Below, one piece after another: positions 7,295-16,545 of a DNA stretch of 64,000 nucleotides (its first letter is position 1; every line of letters begins with the position of its first letter). The position numbers were made by a program, and so were the translations under genes. Location: the NCBI RefSeq assembly GCF_010727475.1, contig NZ_AP022567.1, positions 558,001 through 622,000 of the forward strand, given 5' to 3'. A model generated the notes under the pieces. The model made no database searches and had not been told where the DNA came from. It worked only from the letters and a program-made list of their open reading frames with translations. The stretch is from Mycolicibacterium mageritense. Lineage in GTDB: Bacteria; Actinomycetota; Actinomycetes; Mycobacteriales; Mycobacteriaceae.

Positions 7295-8041
7295 TCACAC
7301 GGTCCCACGGGCGGCCCACGCGGTGGCGGTGACGGTGAACGGCCCGTTGCCCAACCGTTCGCGGGCCACCGATTCCAGGCGGGTGCGAGCTGCGTCGTCG
7401 AGTTGCCGGACGTAATCCCCCGCCGGACCGATGCCGAAGGTGAACGGCTCCCACCACTCATCGAAGGTCGGGTGCTGGACATCGACCGAAATGGCGGCCT
7501 CTTCGACGTCATGCACGCCGGCGGCGCCGAACAGTTCGGTCAGGTGTCCTCGGTGCGCGCCCGACAGCAGCGCTTCGTCCTGGGCGCCAGGCTCGATCGC
7601 GTGAACCGCATCCCAGAACGGCGCGAGCGCACCGGTCGGCCCGTCCCACACGCATGCTGCGATCACCCCGCCGGGCCGGGTCACGCGCGTCATCTGCCCG
7701 ATACCGCCAACCGGATCGGTCATGAAGTGCACGACCAACTGCGCCATCGCGGCGTCGAAACTGTCAGTGTCGTAAGGCAATTCCTCGGCCGTTCCCAGCC
7801 GCACATCGACGTCGGGGAAGCGCGCCCGGATCTCGTCAACGAACGGCGGTGACGGATCGATACCCGCGGCAACTGCTCCCACCGACAGCAAGTGCGCCGT
7901 CAACGCGCCTGGGCCGCAACCCACGTCGAGCACCTTGTCACCGGCGCCGACCCCGGCGAAGGTCACGAAGACCTTCGCCAACGGCTCGGCATAGCGGCCC
8001 ATGAAACGGCCGTAGGCCTCCGGTGGGACGTCGAAACCCAT
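7295..8041 (-). CDS. Class I SAM-dependent methyltransferase
   Basis: A 248-aa soluble protein with the Rossmann-type SAM-binding fold. Motif I is VLDVGCGPGALTAHLL (about residues 37-52), an acidic Asp ends strand 2 (AAGIDPS), and motif III/IV follow (PYDTDSFDAAMAQLVVHFM; RPGGVIAACVWD). It resembles small-molecule methyltransferases of the UbiE/Methyltransf_11 group. The substrate is unknown. The start is ATG at 8041, 9 bases from the stop of the M20 amidohydrolase, which is upstream on the same strand, so co-transcription is plausible. Confidence 0.85.
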   Translation of the reverse strand: MGFDVPPEAYGRFMGRYAEPLAKVFVTFAGVGAGDKVLDVGCGPGALTAHLLSVGAVAAGIDPSPPFVDEIRARFPDVDVRLGTAEELPYDTDSFDAAMAQLVVHFMTDPVGGIGQMTRVTRPGGVIAACVWDGPTGALAPFWDAVHAIEPGAQDEALLSGAHRGHLTELFGAAGVHDVEEAAISVDVQHPTFDEWWEPFTFGIGPAGDYVRQLDDAARTRLESVARERLGNGPFTVTATAWAARGTV

Positions 8042-8050
8042 CGCAAAATG

Positions 8051-9196
8051 CTACGCCGAGCCGTCACCACGGGGAATGTCGCTGTGGCACCACCGGTCGA
8101 ACAAGTTTCGGTAGATCTCCACGGCCGCCTCGACTTTGGCCGCAGAGCACCACTCGTCGACGACGTGGCACTGGTCGGGCTCGCCGGGCCCGAGCACGAC
8201 CGTGGGCACCGGCGCGCCGTTTTCGGTCGGCGACAGGAGCCGAGCCAACACCGACGCGTCGGTGAAGAAGCGTGCGGGCGGCTGCGGCTCGCCGTCCTGG
8301 CCGGCGGCGACGAGCGCGTCGCGCACGATACCGACGAACGGGTCGTCCAGCTGCGTGTCGACGACGGGCAGCACCACGTGGTCCTCCACCCGGACGCCGT
8401 CACCCGCAAGCTGGGCGACGGTGGCGCGCACATCGTCACCGTCGACGGCCGGGACGGTGCGAACGTCGAGGAGCAGCTCAGCGAAGTCGGGTACGACGTT
8501 GGGCTGGATGCCACCGCGCAGCATGCCCACGTTGGCGGTCATGGGGCCGAATATCGCGTGGTGCGGCCAGCCGTCGTGGTCGTGCAGCGCGGCGGCGGCC
8601 CTGGCCAATCGCACGACGGCGTTGTCCCCGAGGTGCGGTGCCGAGCCGTGCGCGGCCCGTCCGTGCGCAGTCAGGCGGATCCAGTGAGCACCCTTGTGAC
8701 CGGGAACCAGACGATTGGCCGTCGGCTCGGCCACGAGCAGCGGCCCACCCGGTGCGAGCGCCGACCGCTGCAGCCGGACGGCTCCCGTGCAGCCCGTCTC
8801 CTCCCCCGCGGTCAGCACCACTTGGAGGCCTCTGCAGTTGTGCGGTCGCACGGTGTGATCGACTGCGGCGATCAAAACGGCGGCCACCCCCGACTTCATG
8901 TCGCTGGTGCCGCGCCCGACCACGCGGTCGCCGTCGCGCTCGGCGGCCCATGGGTCGGACGCCCATTGCCCGGGCTCGGCAGGCACGGTGTCGAGATGTC
9001 CGGTCAGTGTGAGCGGGGCTGCGTCGGACCCGACCCGAGCGATCAGTTGCTCACGCCCTTGTTCCCATCCAGGCACGGAGACCTCGAAGCCGTTGTCGCG
9101 CAACAGCTCAGCGCATCGCACTGCCAACGCACCCTCACCGGAGGCCACGGTGTCTGCGCGCACCAACTCGGTGAGCAGATCCAGGACAGCACTCAT
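8051..9196 (-). CDS. M20 family metallo-amidohydrolase (ArgE/DapE-like)
   Basis: A 381-aa di-zinc hydrolase of the ArgE/DapE/CPG2 group. Metal-binding segments are LTGHLDTVP (His, Asp), GRGTSDMKSG (bridging Asp), TAGEETGCTG (catalytic and binding Glu), VAEPT, and a late His in DQCHVVDEW. These enzymes hydrolyse N-acyl amino acids or succinyl-diaminopimelate. The dedicated DapE of mycobacteria is encoded elsewhere (my recollection), so this is more likely a catabolic deacylase. ATG at 9196 overlaps the stop of the MHS transporter by 4 bases (ATGA), so transporter and enzyme are made together and may handle the same substrate. Confidence 0.85.
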   Translation of the reverse strand: MSAVLDLLTELVRADTVASGEGALAVRCAELLRDNGFEVSVPGWEQGREQLIARVGSDAAPLTLTGHLDTVPAEPGQWASDPWAAERDGDRVVGRGTSDMKSGVAAVLIAAVDHTVRPHNCRGLQVVLTAGEETGCTGAVRLQRSALAPGGPLLVAEPTANRLVPGHKGAHWIRLTAHGRAAHGSAPHLGDNAVVRLARAAAALHDHDGWPHHAIFGPMTANVGMLRGGIQPNVVPDFAELLLDVRTVPAVDGDDVRATVAQLAGDGVRVEDHVVLPVVDTQLDDPFVGIVRDALVAAGQDGEPQPPARFFTDASVLARLLSPTENGAPVPTVVLGPGEPDQCHVVDEWCSAAKVEAAVEIYRNLFDRWCHSDIPRGDGSA

Positions 9197-10527
9197 CGAA
9201 GCTCCTCGTGGGCCGTTTCGCGCAACGTGAGGATCGTGAGGAAGGTGATGACCGCGCCGACCGTGACGTAGACGAAGAAGAACTCGGGGTGACCGGCGTT
9301 CGCCATGGCCGTGATCACCAACGGCGCTGTTCCACCGAACGTCGCGACCGTGATGTTGTACCAGGCACCGATGCCGACACCGCGCAGTTCGGTCGGGAAC
9401 AGCTCGCTCATGATGGCGGGCGCGATGGAGGACATCAACGCGTACAGGCCGAGGCCCGTGCAGAAGACCACCAGCAGCTGGGGCAGCCCGGCATCGGGGG
9501 TGATGAGCTTCGACAGCGGGATCACCAAACAGGCAAGCGCCCCAGACCACACCAGGAGCTGCGGTTTGCGGCCGAACCGGTCGGACAGCTTGCCGAACGG
9601 GTACTGCAGCACGATGAAGAGCGCCGTTGCGACAGACAGCGCGATGAACACGTCGTTGTCGTCGACGCCCTGGGACTTCACGGCATACGGCGTGAGTGCG
9701 CTGAAGAACGTGTAGTAGGACAGCGTGTTGAGCAGGGTGATGCCGACCAGCTGCGCGACCGCCTTGGGGTGGTGCGTGAGCGTGGTGAGCAGCGGCCGCT
9801 TGGTCCGCACGGCCTTGTCCTTGTTCTCCTCGAACTGCTCGGTCTCCGAGAGGCTGCGCCGCAGGTACAGGCCGACGATCGCGAGGATGCCGCCCACGAT
9901 GAACGGGATCCGCCAGCCGAACGCGCGCAGCTGCTCTTCGTTGAGTGTGGCCGACATGGCCACGCCCATGAGCGAGGCGAGCAGCAGCGCCGAGCCGGTC
10001 GAGGTGTAGAAGAAGGCCGAGTACCGGCCGCGGCGGCCTTGCGGCGCGATCTCCGCCAGATACGCGGATGCGTTGGAGACCTCACCGCCGAGCGACATGC
10101 CCTGGCTGACGCGGGCGACGAGCAGCAGGATCGGAGCCAGCCAGCCGACCTGCTCGAAGGTGGGCAGCACGCCGATGGCCAGCGAGCCGCCCGCCATCAG
10201 CAGGATGGTCAGGATCATGGCGGCCTTGCGTCCCCGGACATCGGCGAACCGGCCAAGCAGCCATCCACCGACCGGCCGGAAAAAGAAGGCGACCGCATAG
10301 GTCGCGGTGGTGTTCACCAAGGCGAGGCCCGGGTTGTCCGCGGGGAAGAACTGCGTCGCGAAGTAGATGAGGAACGTCGCGTAGACCGTCCAGTCGTACC
10401 ACTCGATCGCGTTGCCGATGCTGGCCGCGATCAGGGTTTTGACCGGCAGCTTGTGCGGGGTCGAATCGCTGTCTGCTGATGGCTGTACCAGTGGCCCGGG
10501 AGCTGTGCCCTTCTCAGGATCCGACAT
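9193..10527 (-). CDS. MHS-type major facilitator transporter
   Basis: A 444-aa integral membrane protein with 12 predicted helices and the metabolite:H+ symporter (MHS) signatures. The N-terminus has ASIGNAIEWYDWTVYATF. The first cytosolic loop has GGWLLGRFADVRGRKAAM, and helix 4 has RVSQGMSLGGEVSNASAYLAE. A second loop has FGKLSDRFGRKP. Relatives carry shikimate, alpha-ketoglutarate, proline/betaine or citrate with protons. A 40-residue hydrophilic N-terminal tail precedes helix 1. Coupling to the M20 amidohydrolase (ATGA overlap) suggests uptake of an acylated amino acid or a dicarboxylate (inference). Confidence 0.9.
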   Translation of the reverse strand: MSDPEKGTAPGPLVQPSADSDSTPHKLPVKTLIAASIGNAIEWYDWTVYATFLIYFATQFFPADNPGLALVNTTATYAVAFFFRPVGGWLLGRFADVRGRKAAMILTILLMAGGSLAIGVLPTFEQVGWLAPILLLVARVSQGMSLGGEVSNASAYLAEIAPQGRRGRYSAFFYTSTGSALLLASLMGVAMSATLNEEQLRAFGWRIPFIVGGILAIVGLYLRRSLSETEQFEENKDKAVRTKRPLLTTLTHHPKAVAQLVGITLLNTLSYYTFFSALTPYAVKSQGVDDNDVFIALSVATALFIVLQYPFGKLSDRFGRKPQLLVWSGALACLVIPLSKLITPDAGLPQLLVVFCTGLGLYALMSSIAPAIMSELFPTELRGVGIGAWYNITVATFGGTAPLVITAMANAGHPEFFFVYVTVGAVITFLTILTLRETAHEELR

Positions 10528-10587
10528 GGTTTTCCTTCATACACGAGATGAAGGCGAGAATTGCCGCAGTTCGTGAGTCGGCCGCTC

Positions 10588-10950
10588 TCAAGGCCGCTCG
10601 TCGTACTCGGATTTGGCTGTCTCCCGGTCGATGTCGGCCTGGTCCCGCTCGGCTTGCGCGGTGTCCCGGTCCGCTTGTTCCTGCACTCGCCTGAGACGCT
10701 CCAGCTCGCGGGCTGCCGCGGTGCCCTCGCGTTCGTCGGCGAGATGCTCGCGTTCATCAGCCAGTTGCTCACGGTGGTCCGCTATCCGGTCCCGCTCATC
10801 GGCGATGCGCTCGCGCCTGCCGGCCATCCATTCGCGTCTTTCGACCTCGGCCTCGCGCTGTTCGAGCGCCAATTCGCGCTCGTCGAGCGCCGTTGTCCGG
10901 TGTTCGGGCGCGTCCGGCGTGCCGGTGGGACTCTCGGCGGCCATAACCAC
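10588..10950 (-). CDS. Highly charged coiled-coil protein (120 aa)
   Basis: A very hydrophilic protein made almost wholly of Glu, Arg, Ala, Asp and Gln. A short repeat of the type R-E-x-L/I-A-D-E/H-R-E runs through the middle (ERIADERDRIADHREQLADE), and ERxxAEVERR and ADRDTAQAERDQAD flank it. It should form a continuous coiled coil from about residue 22 to 115. It lacks Trp-rich or hydrophobic segments, so it is a cytosolic structural or scaffold-type protein. GTG at 10950 or ATG at 10944 can start it. It lies 60 bases upstream of the MHS transporter and might be co-transcribed. The function is unknown. Confidence 0.6.
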   Translation of the reverse strand: MVMAAESPTGTPDAPEHRTTALDERELALEQREAEVERREWMAGRRERIADERDRIADHREQLADEREHLADEREGTAAARELERLRRVQEQADRDTAQAERDQADIDRETAKSEYDERP

Positions 10951-10988
10951 ACCCTAGTCGCGCAACGGCCCGGCCGTACGGGCAAGAT

Positions 10989-11387
10989 TCACAGCCCGAA
11001 CTTGGCCCGTGCCATATCGGTGACAGGAGTGAACAGGTTCACCAGATTGCCGTCCGGGTCGCGGAACAACAGGGCCCGGTTGCCCCACGGCATGGTTGTC
11101 GGCTCGGTGACCACCGCACCGATGTGGCCGCGCAGCCGCTGGTACTCGGCGTCCACATCGTCGACGATGAACTCGATGATGGCGCTGCGGTTCGCCGCGG
11201 CCTCGGCCGAACCCGCCCCGAACAACGGCACGGTCTTGTCGCTGCCGATGGCCAATGTTCCTACCGGCGTTGGGATCTCGGCGAAAAGTTCGTTGCCCCA
11301 GACCGCCGTGGCACCCGTGAGGTGCTCATAGAACGTGACGAGTCGGTGGACGTCTGAGGTGATGACGCGCGTCGAGACGAATTTCAT
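10989..11387 (-). CDS. Glyoxalase/bleomycin-resistance (VOC) superfamily protein
   Basis: A 132-aa protein with the paired beta-alpha-beta-beta-beta VOC pattern: MKFVSTRVITSDVHRLVTFYEHLTG at the start (about residues 1-25), then a second module with AIIEFIVDDVDAEYQRL and a C-terminal NRALLFRDPDGNLVNLFTP. The last motif is typical of VOC dioxygenase/resistance proteins, with the metal-ligand Glu position occupied by Asn (LVNLF), so metal-dependent catalysis is uncertain. The start at 11387 was chosen because the VOC fold begins exactly there; upstream residues are low-complexity. Confidence 0.8.
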   Translation of the reverse strand: MKFVSTRVITSDVHRLVTFYEHLTGATAVWGNELFAEIPTPVGTLAIGSDKTVPLFGAGSAEAAANRSAIIEFIVDDVDAEYQRLRGHIGAVVTEPTTMPWGNRALLFRDPDGNLVNLFTPVTDMARAKFGL

Positions 11388-11439
11388 GCCGGCGACGATA
11401 GGGGCCGGCACCGACATGTCGCCGTTGCCGTCGCCGTTC

Positions 11440-11492
11440 ACTCTGCGGTGACGGCGCAAAAGTGCGAGAGGGCTCCGCCGTAGCCGCAGAGT
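11440..11492. repeat. Imperfect 17-bp inverted repeat between divergent genes
   Basis: ACTCTGCGGTGACGGCG (11440-11456) pairs with 11476-11492, with 15 of 17 positions matching, around a 19-base spacer. It lies between the starts of the divergent VOC and kinase genes, 27 bases before the kinase ATG. It may be an operator or a hairpin in the kinase leader; no U-tract follows. Confidence 0.4.
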
Positions 11493-11519
11493 CAATCGCA
11501 GACCCATACCATCGAGACA

Positions 11520-12080
11520 ATGCCCATCGGAAAGCCCGAACCGGCGCTGATCGTCTTGTCCGGCCTTCCCGGAGTCGGCAAGACGACGCTCGCGCGCAGG
11601 CTCAGCACTGAGATCGATGCCGTACACGTGCGGATAGACACGATTGAGGCTGCCTTGACCGCCTCCGGAATTGTCGATCGCGTGGGGGGATGGTCAGCTG
11701 TTCCCGATACGGGCTACCGAATCGCCTACGCCATCGCGCTCGACCACTTGAGCGCTGGGCACAGTGTCGTCGCCGACAGTGTGAATCCCATCGCGATCAC
11801 GAGGGCGGCATGGTCAAGATGCGCAAAGGCCGGTCGGGCCAGACTGCTCAACGTCGAGGTGGTCTGCAGCGATCTCGCACTTCACCGGAGACGAGTCGAA
11901 ACTCGCACGTCCGATCTCGAAGGACTGGTGGTGCCGACATGGCAGCAGGTCGAGGAACGGACCTACGAACGCTGGGACACACCGGTGCTCCGTGTCGACA
12001 CGGCAGTCAGTATCGATCAGGCGGTTCGGGAGATCACGTCGGCGATGACTCAAGGTGACGTCGAGACTCCATCACGATGA
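11520..12080 (+). CDS. P-loop AAA/kinase family protein
   Basis: A 186-aa protein with a clear Walker A motif near the N-terminus (LSGLPGVGKTTLARRL, about residues 12-27). It has a following HVRIDTIEAAL segment, a hydrophobic strand ending in Asp (SVVADSVNP, Walker B-like), and a lid-like Arg-rich segment (LHRRRVETRTSD). This is the layout of small zeta-toxin/gluconate-kinase-like ATPases. They phosphorylate small molecules or antibiotics; the substrate here is unknown. It is convergent with the NTF2-like gene. Confidence 0.75.
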   Translation: MPIGKPEPALIVLSGLPGVGKTTLARRLSTEIDAVHVRIDTIEAALTASGIVDRVGGWSAVPDTGYRIAYAIALDHLSAGHSVVADSVNPIAITRAAWSRCAKAGRARLLNVEVVCSDLALHRRRVETRTSDLEGLVVPTWQQVEERTYERWDTPVLRVDTAVSIDQAVREITSAMTQGDVETPSR

Positions 12081-12101
12081 TTCAAACGCAGCGGCGGTGG
12101 C

Positions 12102-12566
12102 CTACCAACTGATGTCGGGCCGCCACATTTCGTAGCCGTTCTCACGGACGATCAGGCCGTCCTGGATGTGGAAGTTGTGCACTACCCGTAGCGCCACTCG
12201 CGTACCGACGGGGAGCGGATGGTTGGGAAACCCTTTGCCGTCGATGAGCTTGAAGGTCATCTCCAGATCGTCGAACACCCGATCAGGCGTTCCATAGCGC
12301 TCGACTGGAACCACCTTCGGCTCTGCACAGCTCTCGAAGATCTTCGCGTAGTTTTCGAGGACGTCCCTCTTGCCGCGATGTATCACCCGGCGAGACGGCA
12401 CCTCCCACACGATGTCGTCATGGTAGAGCTTCTCCAGCATCGGAAGCTGATCGGGATTTTCGAACTGGAAGTGCCAGTGGGCCAGCCACAACGCATGTTC
12501 GGTGGTCCCCAACGATGGCGGCGAATCCCAATCGAAGTCACCGGTCTGCGCCGCTACTGTTTCCAT
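12102..12566 (-). CDS. SnoaL/NTF2-like fold protein
   Basis: A 154-aa protein of the cone-shaped alpha+beta NTF2/SnoaL fold. It has an N-terminal helix (TEHALWLAHWHF), a YHDDIVWEVPSR strand segment with acidic residues, an RDVLENYAKIFE helix, and C-terminal strands VALRVVHNFHIQDGLIVRENGYEMW. Members are isomerases, lyases or dehydratases acting on small hydrophobic compounds, or are non-catalytic. ATG at 12566 is preferred because the family fold starts there; ATG at 12584 is an alternative. Confidence 0.68.
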   Translation of the reverse strand: METVAAQTGDFDWDSPPSLGTTEHALWLAHWHFQFENPDQLPMLEKLYHDDIVWEVPSRRVIHRGKRDVLENYAKIFESCAEPKVVPVERYGTPDRVFDDLEMTFKLIDGKGFPNHPLPVGTRVALRVVHNFHIQDGLIVRENGYEMWRPDISW

Positions 12567-12651
12567 GAGACTCCAAGGCGTCATCAACGTCGAGAGCCAT
12601 CGTCGCACGTCTGCCGATCAATCGGCGACGATCGAGCGACAAACCTGCTGC

Positions 12652-13725
<1,074 letters not shown>

Positions 13726-13809
13726 AGGAACCACAGTCTGCCAGAGAGTGTGAGGCACGCCGTCGCATGCTGGCAGCACGACGCCCCCGGGAGCCGGTAC
13801 GGTCTAGCT

Positions 13810-14931
13810 GTGTCAGGACAGCGCGCACAGTCGGCAGTGCCGGCTGACCACCGCTCTGTGCACCCTAAATATGCAGGTGTGCCGTGGTGGGGTGCTGTGC
13901 TGCTGGCGGTAACGGCTACCGCGATCGGGTTTGCTTTCGACGCAGGTTCGGGTGACCGGGAACTCAGTTCGGTGTTCGCGGTCTGCTACTCGCTCGGGTG
14001 TCTGCTCGCGGTGTTGGTGGTACGGCAGGCGGGCGTGTTTACCGCGGTCATCCAGCCTCCGCTGATCCTCTTCGGGTCGGTTCCCGGCGCCTATTTCCTG
14101 TTTCACGGTGGCCAATTGGGTGGCTTGAAAGACCTGGCAATCAACTGTGGATATCCGCTGATCGAACGTTTCCCGCTGATGTTGTTCACGTCGGCGGCAG
14201 TCTTGCTGATCGGCCTGGCCCGCTGGTACTTCGGGCTGTCGACCCGCGGTTCGAACGAGACGTCGCAGAAGTCCGCTGGACGCAAAACGGCCGAGAAGGC
14301 CGGCGCGGCAGGATTTGTGGCGGCCATCACAGCGAAGTTTTCAGGTTTGGTGCTCCGCAAACCTGCGAGCCGCAAATCGGTGGCAGCCGATGCCGACGCG
14401 GAGCCGCCTCGTCCGCGCCGCCGGACGTCGGACCGGCCACCACGGCGCAGGCCCGCGGCGACTGGCGAGAGTGCCGCCCGCGGCGAGCGCCGCACGACCA
14501 AGCGCGGCGCCCCGACGCGGACGCGTCCGGCCCGGCCCCGCGTCGACGAATTCGGCGAGCCGCTGCCGGAACGGCCCGAACGTCCACGCCGGCCCCGTCC
14601 GCCACGAGCCGCAGGCGAGCCGCCGGTGGTGCCCCCGGCCGAGCCACGCCGTCGCGTCCGCACGCAGCCGCGCGAGCCCCGCAAGCAACCACCCCCGGAA
14701 CGGCGCTCAGCGGCGAGCAGCGACCGCCCGCAGCGTCGCCGACGCTTCGATGGCTACCAGCCGTTCGAGGAGCCCTTCGAGCCACGGTCGGGCAACGGCC
14801 ATGGAGCGCCGACGGGCCGCTCGACTCATCATCCGGTGTCGCGCGTGCGTTACCGCGGTGTCGACGACGAGGACGACCGCACCGAGTACCGGACGCGGCC
14901 GCGCTCCTCGACGTGGAAGTACGACAGCTAG
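13810..14931 (+). CDS. DUF6542 membrane protein with long Arg/Pro-rich tail
   Basis: A 373-aa protein. The N-terminal third has four membrane helices (about residues 22-42, 52-72, 78-98 and 115-135, including VPWWGAVLLAVTATAIGF). This is the DUF6542 domain. The remaining 220 residues are a disordered, strongly basic tail of Arg, Pro, Glu and Ala (for example RPERPRRPRPPR) ending RSSTWKYDS. The tail may bind nucleic acid or a partner in the cytosol (inference). It sits between ychF and ispH, divergent from ychF (84 bases between starts) and convergent with ispH. I recall the same arrangement in M. tuberculosis. GTG at 13810 is the best start. Function unknown. Confidence 0.8.
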   Translation: MSGQRAQSAVPADHRSVHPKYAGVPWWGAVLLAVTATAIGFAFDAGSGDRELSSVFAVCYSLGCLLAVLVVRQAGVFTAVIQPPLILFGSVPGAYFLFHGGQLGGLKDLAINCGYPLIERFPLMLFTSAAVLLIGLARWYFGLSTRGSNETSQKSAGRKTAEKAGAAGFVAAITAKFSGLVLRKPASRKSVAADADAEPPRPRRRTSDRPPRRRPAATGESAARGERRTTKRGAPTRTRPARPRVDEFGEPLPERPERPRRPRPPRAAGEPPVVPPAEPRRRVRTQPREPRKQPPPERRSAASSDRPQRRRRFDGYQPFEEPFEPRSGNGHGAPTGRSTHHPVSRVRYRGVDDEDDRTEYRTRPRSSTWKYDS

Positions 14932-14935
14932 CAGG

Positions 14936-15937
14936 TCAGGCCCGCGGCGGGCGAATCTCCCGCGGCAGCGCGAACACCAGGGTTTCGTTGGCGGTGGTCA
15001 CGGGCTGCACGGTGTCGAAACCGCATTCGGACAGCCGTTCCAGCACACCGCGCACCAGGATCTCGGGCACGGACGCACCCGACGTGACGCCGACGGTGGT
15101 CACGCCGTCCAGCCACCCCGGATCGATGTCGTCGGCGTAGTCGACCAGGTGGGCGGCCTTGGATCCGGCGCCGAGCGCCACTTCGACCAACCGCACCGAG
15201 TTCGACGAGTTCCGCGAGCCGACCACGATCACCAGCTCGCACTCCGGAGCCATGGCCTTGACGGCAACCTGACGGTTCTGGGTGGCGTAGCAGATGTCGT
15301 CGCTCGGCGGATCCTGCAGTTTGGGGAACTTCTCGCGCAGCCGCTGCACGGTCTCCATGGTCTCGTCGACGGACAGCGTGGTCTGCGAGAGCCAGATCAC
15401 CTTGTCCTCGTCGCGGACCGTCACGTTGTCAACCGAGTCCGGCCCGTCGACGAGCTGCACATGATCGGGCGCCTCGCCTGCCGTGCCGATCACCTCTTCA
15501 TGGCCTTCGTGGCCGATGAGCAGGATGTCGTAGTCGTCGCGGGCGAACCGTTTGGCCTCGTTGTGCACCTTGGTCACCAGCGGGCACGTGGCGTCGATGA
15601 CCTTGAGGTCGCGTTCGGCGGCGCTCTCGTGCACTGTCGGGGCCACCCCGTGCGCCGAGAACACGACGATGGAGCCTTCCGGCACCTGGTCGGTCTCGTC
15701 GACGAAGATGGCGCCCGCCTTGGCGAGCGTCTGCACGACGTGCACGTTGTGCACGATCTCGTGCCGGACATAGACCGGCGCGCCGTGCTTCTCCAGCGCA
15801 CGTTCGACGGTCTCGACGGCACGGTCGACCCCTGCGCAGTAACCCCGCGGCTCGGCCAGCAAGACGCGCTTGCCGCCGGTTGCGGTGGCCACCGAGCTGG
15901 ACGCACCCGGGATACCCATATTCACTGTCGGCGGCAT
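14936..15937 (-). CDS. ispH: 4-hydroxy-3-methylbut-2-enyl diphosphate reductase (IspH/LytB)
   Basis: A 333-aa enzyme for the last step of the MEP isoprenoid pathway, reducing HMBPP to IPP and DMAPP. The three [4Fe-4S] cysteines are seen in PRGYCAGVDRAV (Cys34), DATCPLVTKVH and DDICYATQNRQ. The diphosphate-binding His residues (HEIVHN, SAHGVAP) and the TTLSVDET and RNSSNS motifs are intact. The start at 15937 (MPPTVNMGIPGAS) matches the N-terminus I recall for mycobacterial LytB2. It is divergent from the lipid-droplet protein gene (53 bases between starts). Confidence 0.96.
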   Translation of the reverse strand: MPPTVNMGIPGASSSVATATGGKRVLLAEPRGYCAGVDRAVETVERALEKHGAPVYVRHEIVHNVHVVQTLAKAGAIFVDETDQVPEGSIVVFSAHGVAPTVHESAAERDLKVIDATCPLVTKVHNEAKRFARDDYDILLIGHEGHEEVIGTAGEAPDHVQLVDGPDSVDNVTVRDEDKVIWLSQTTLSVDETMETVQRLREKFPKLQDPPSDDICYATQNRQVAVKAMAPECELVIVVGSRNSSNSVRLVEVALGAGSKAAHLVDYADDIDPGWLDGVTTVGVTSGASVPEILVRGVLERLSECGFDTVQPVTTANETLVFALPREIRPPRA

Positions 15938-15990
15938 GTCACCAGGGTACGGGGACACCGCACACGGGAGCCAGCCGTAGTCTGTTGGCC

Positions 15991-16545
15991 ATGGGAACTG
16001 CACCGTATGGGGTCCGGCTGCTCGTAGGCGCGGCGGTGACCGCGATCGAGGAGACCCGCAGGCTGCCCCACACCATTCTCACGTACCCGATGACCGTGGC
16101 CAGCCAGGCCGCCAACATCGTCATGCACGTGCAGCAGAATCTCGCCGAGCTGGTCATCAAGGGTGACGAAGCGCTCGAACAGCTGTTTCCGCCCAAGGAC
16201 GAACAGCCCGAGTGGGCCACGTTCGACGAGGATCTCGAATCCGACGCAGACGACGACGCACCTGCCGCGCCCCGCAGCACCGAGGGCCGCTTCGCGCTGT
16301 ACAGCTCGGGCGAACCGGAAAGCTCCAACGGCCAGCCCAAGCCCGCGACCACGTCCGGCGCAGCGCCCGCGATCGCCGATGAGCTGGGTTACGACGCGCT
16401 GACCCTCGCGCAGCTGCGGGCCCGGCTGACGTCGCTGCGGGTTGCCGATCTCGAAGCGCTGCTGGCGTACGAGGAGGCCGGCCGGGCCCGCGCCCCGTTC
16501 GTGACGCTGATCGCCAACAGGATCACCCGCGCGACCGCCAAGTGA
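15991..16545 (+). CDS. Lipid droplet-associated protein family
   Basis: A 184-aa protein. The N-terminal 50 residues are amphipathic/hydrophobic (PYGVRLLVGAAVTAIEETRRL, then TILTYPMTVASQAANIV), a surface-binding helix type. A low-complexity acidic middle (about 65-125) and a C-terminal helical domain (ALTLAQLRARLTSLRVADLEALL) follow; the latter resembles a small SAP-like/CAP-like three-helix module. I recall the homologue being annotated as lipid droplet-associated in actinobacteria. Its stop overlaps the xseA start (GTGA), so it heads an operon with xseA and xseB. Confidence 0.75.
   Translation: MGTAPYGVRLLVGAAVTAIEETRRLPHTILTYPMTVASQAANIVMHVQQNLAELVIKGDEALEQLFPPKDEQPEWATFDEDLESDADDDAPAAPRSTEGRFALYSSGEPESSNGQPKPATTSGAAPAIADELGYDALTLAQLRARLTSLRVADLEALLAYEEAGRARAPFVTLIANRITRATAK

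Noticed and set aside
6720..7457. Alternative minus-strand frame overlapping the GIY-YIG gene
   Set aside because: No motif and Arg/Ser/Gly-rich composition; the other frame has the nuclease pattern and normal codon use.
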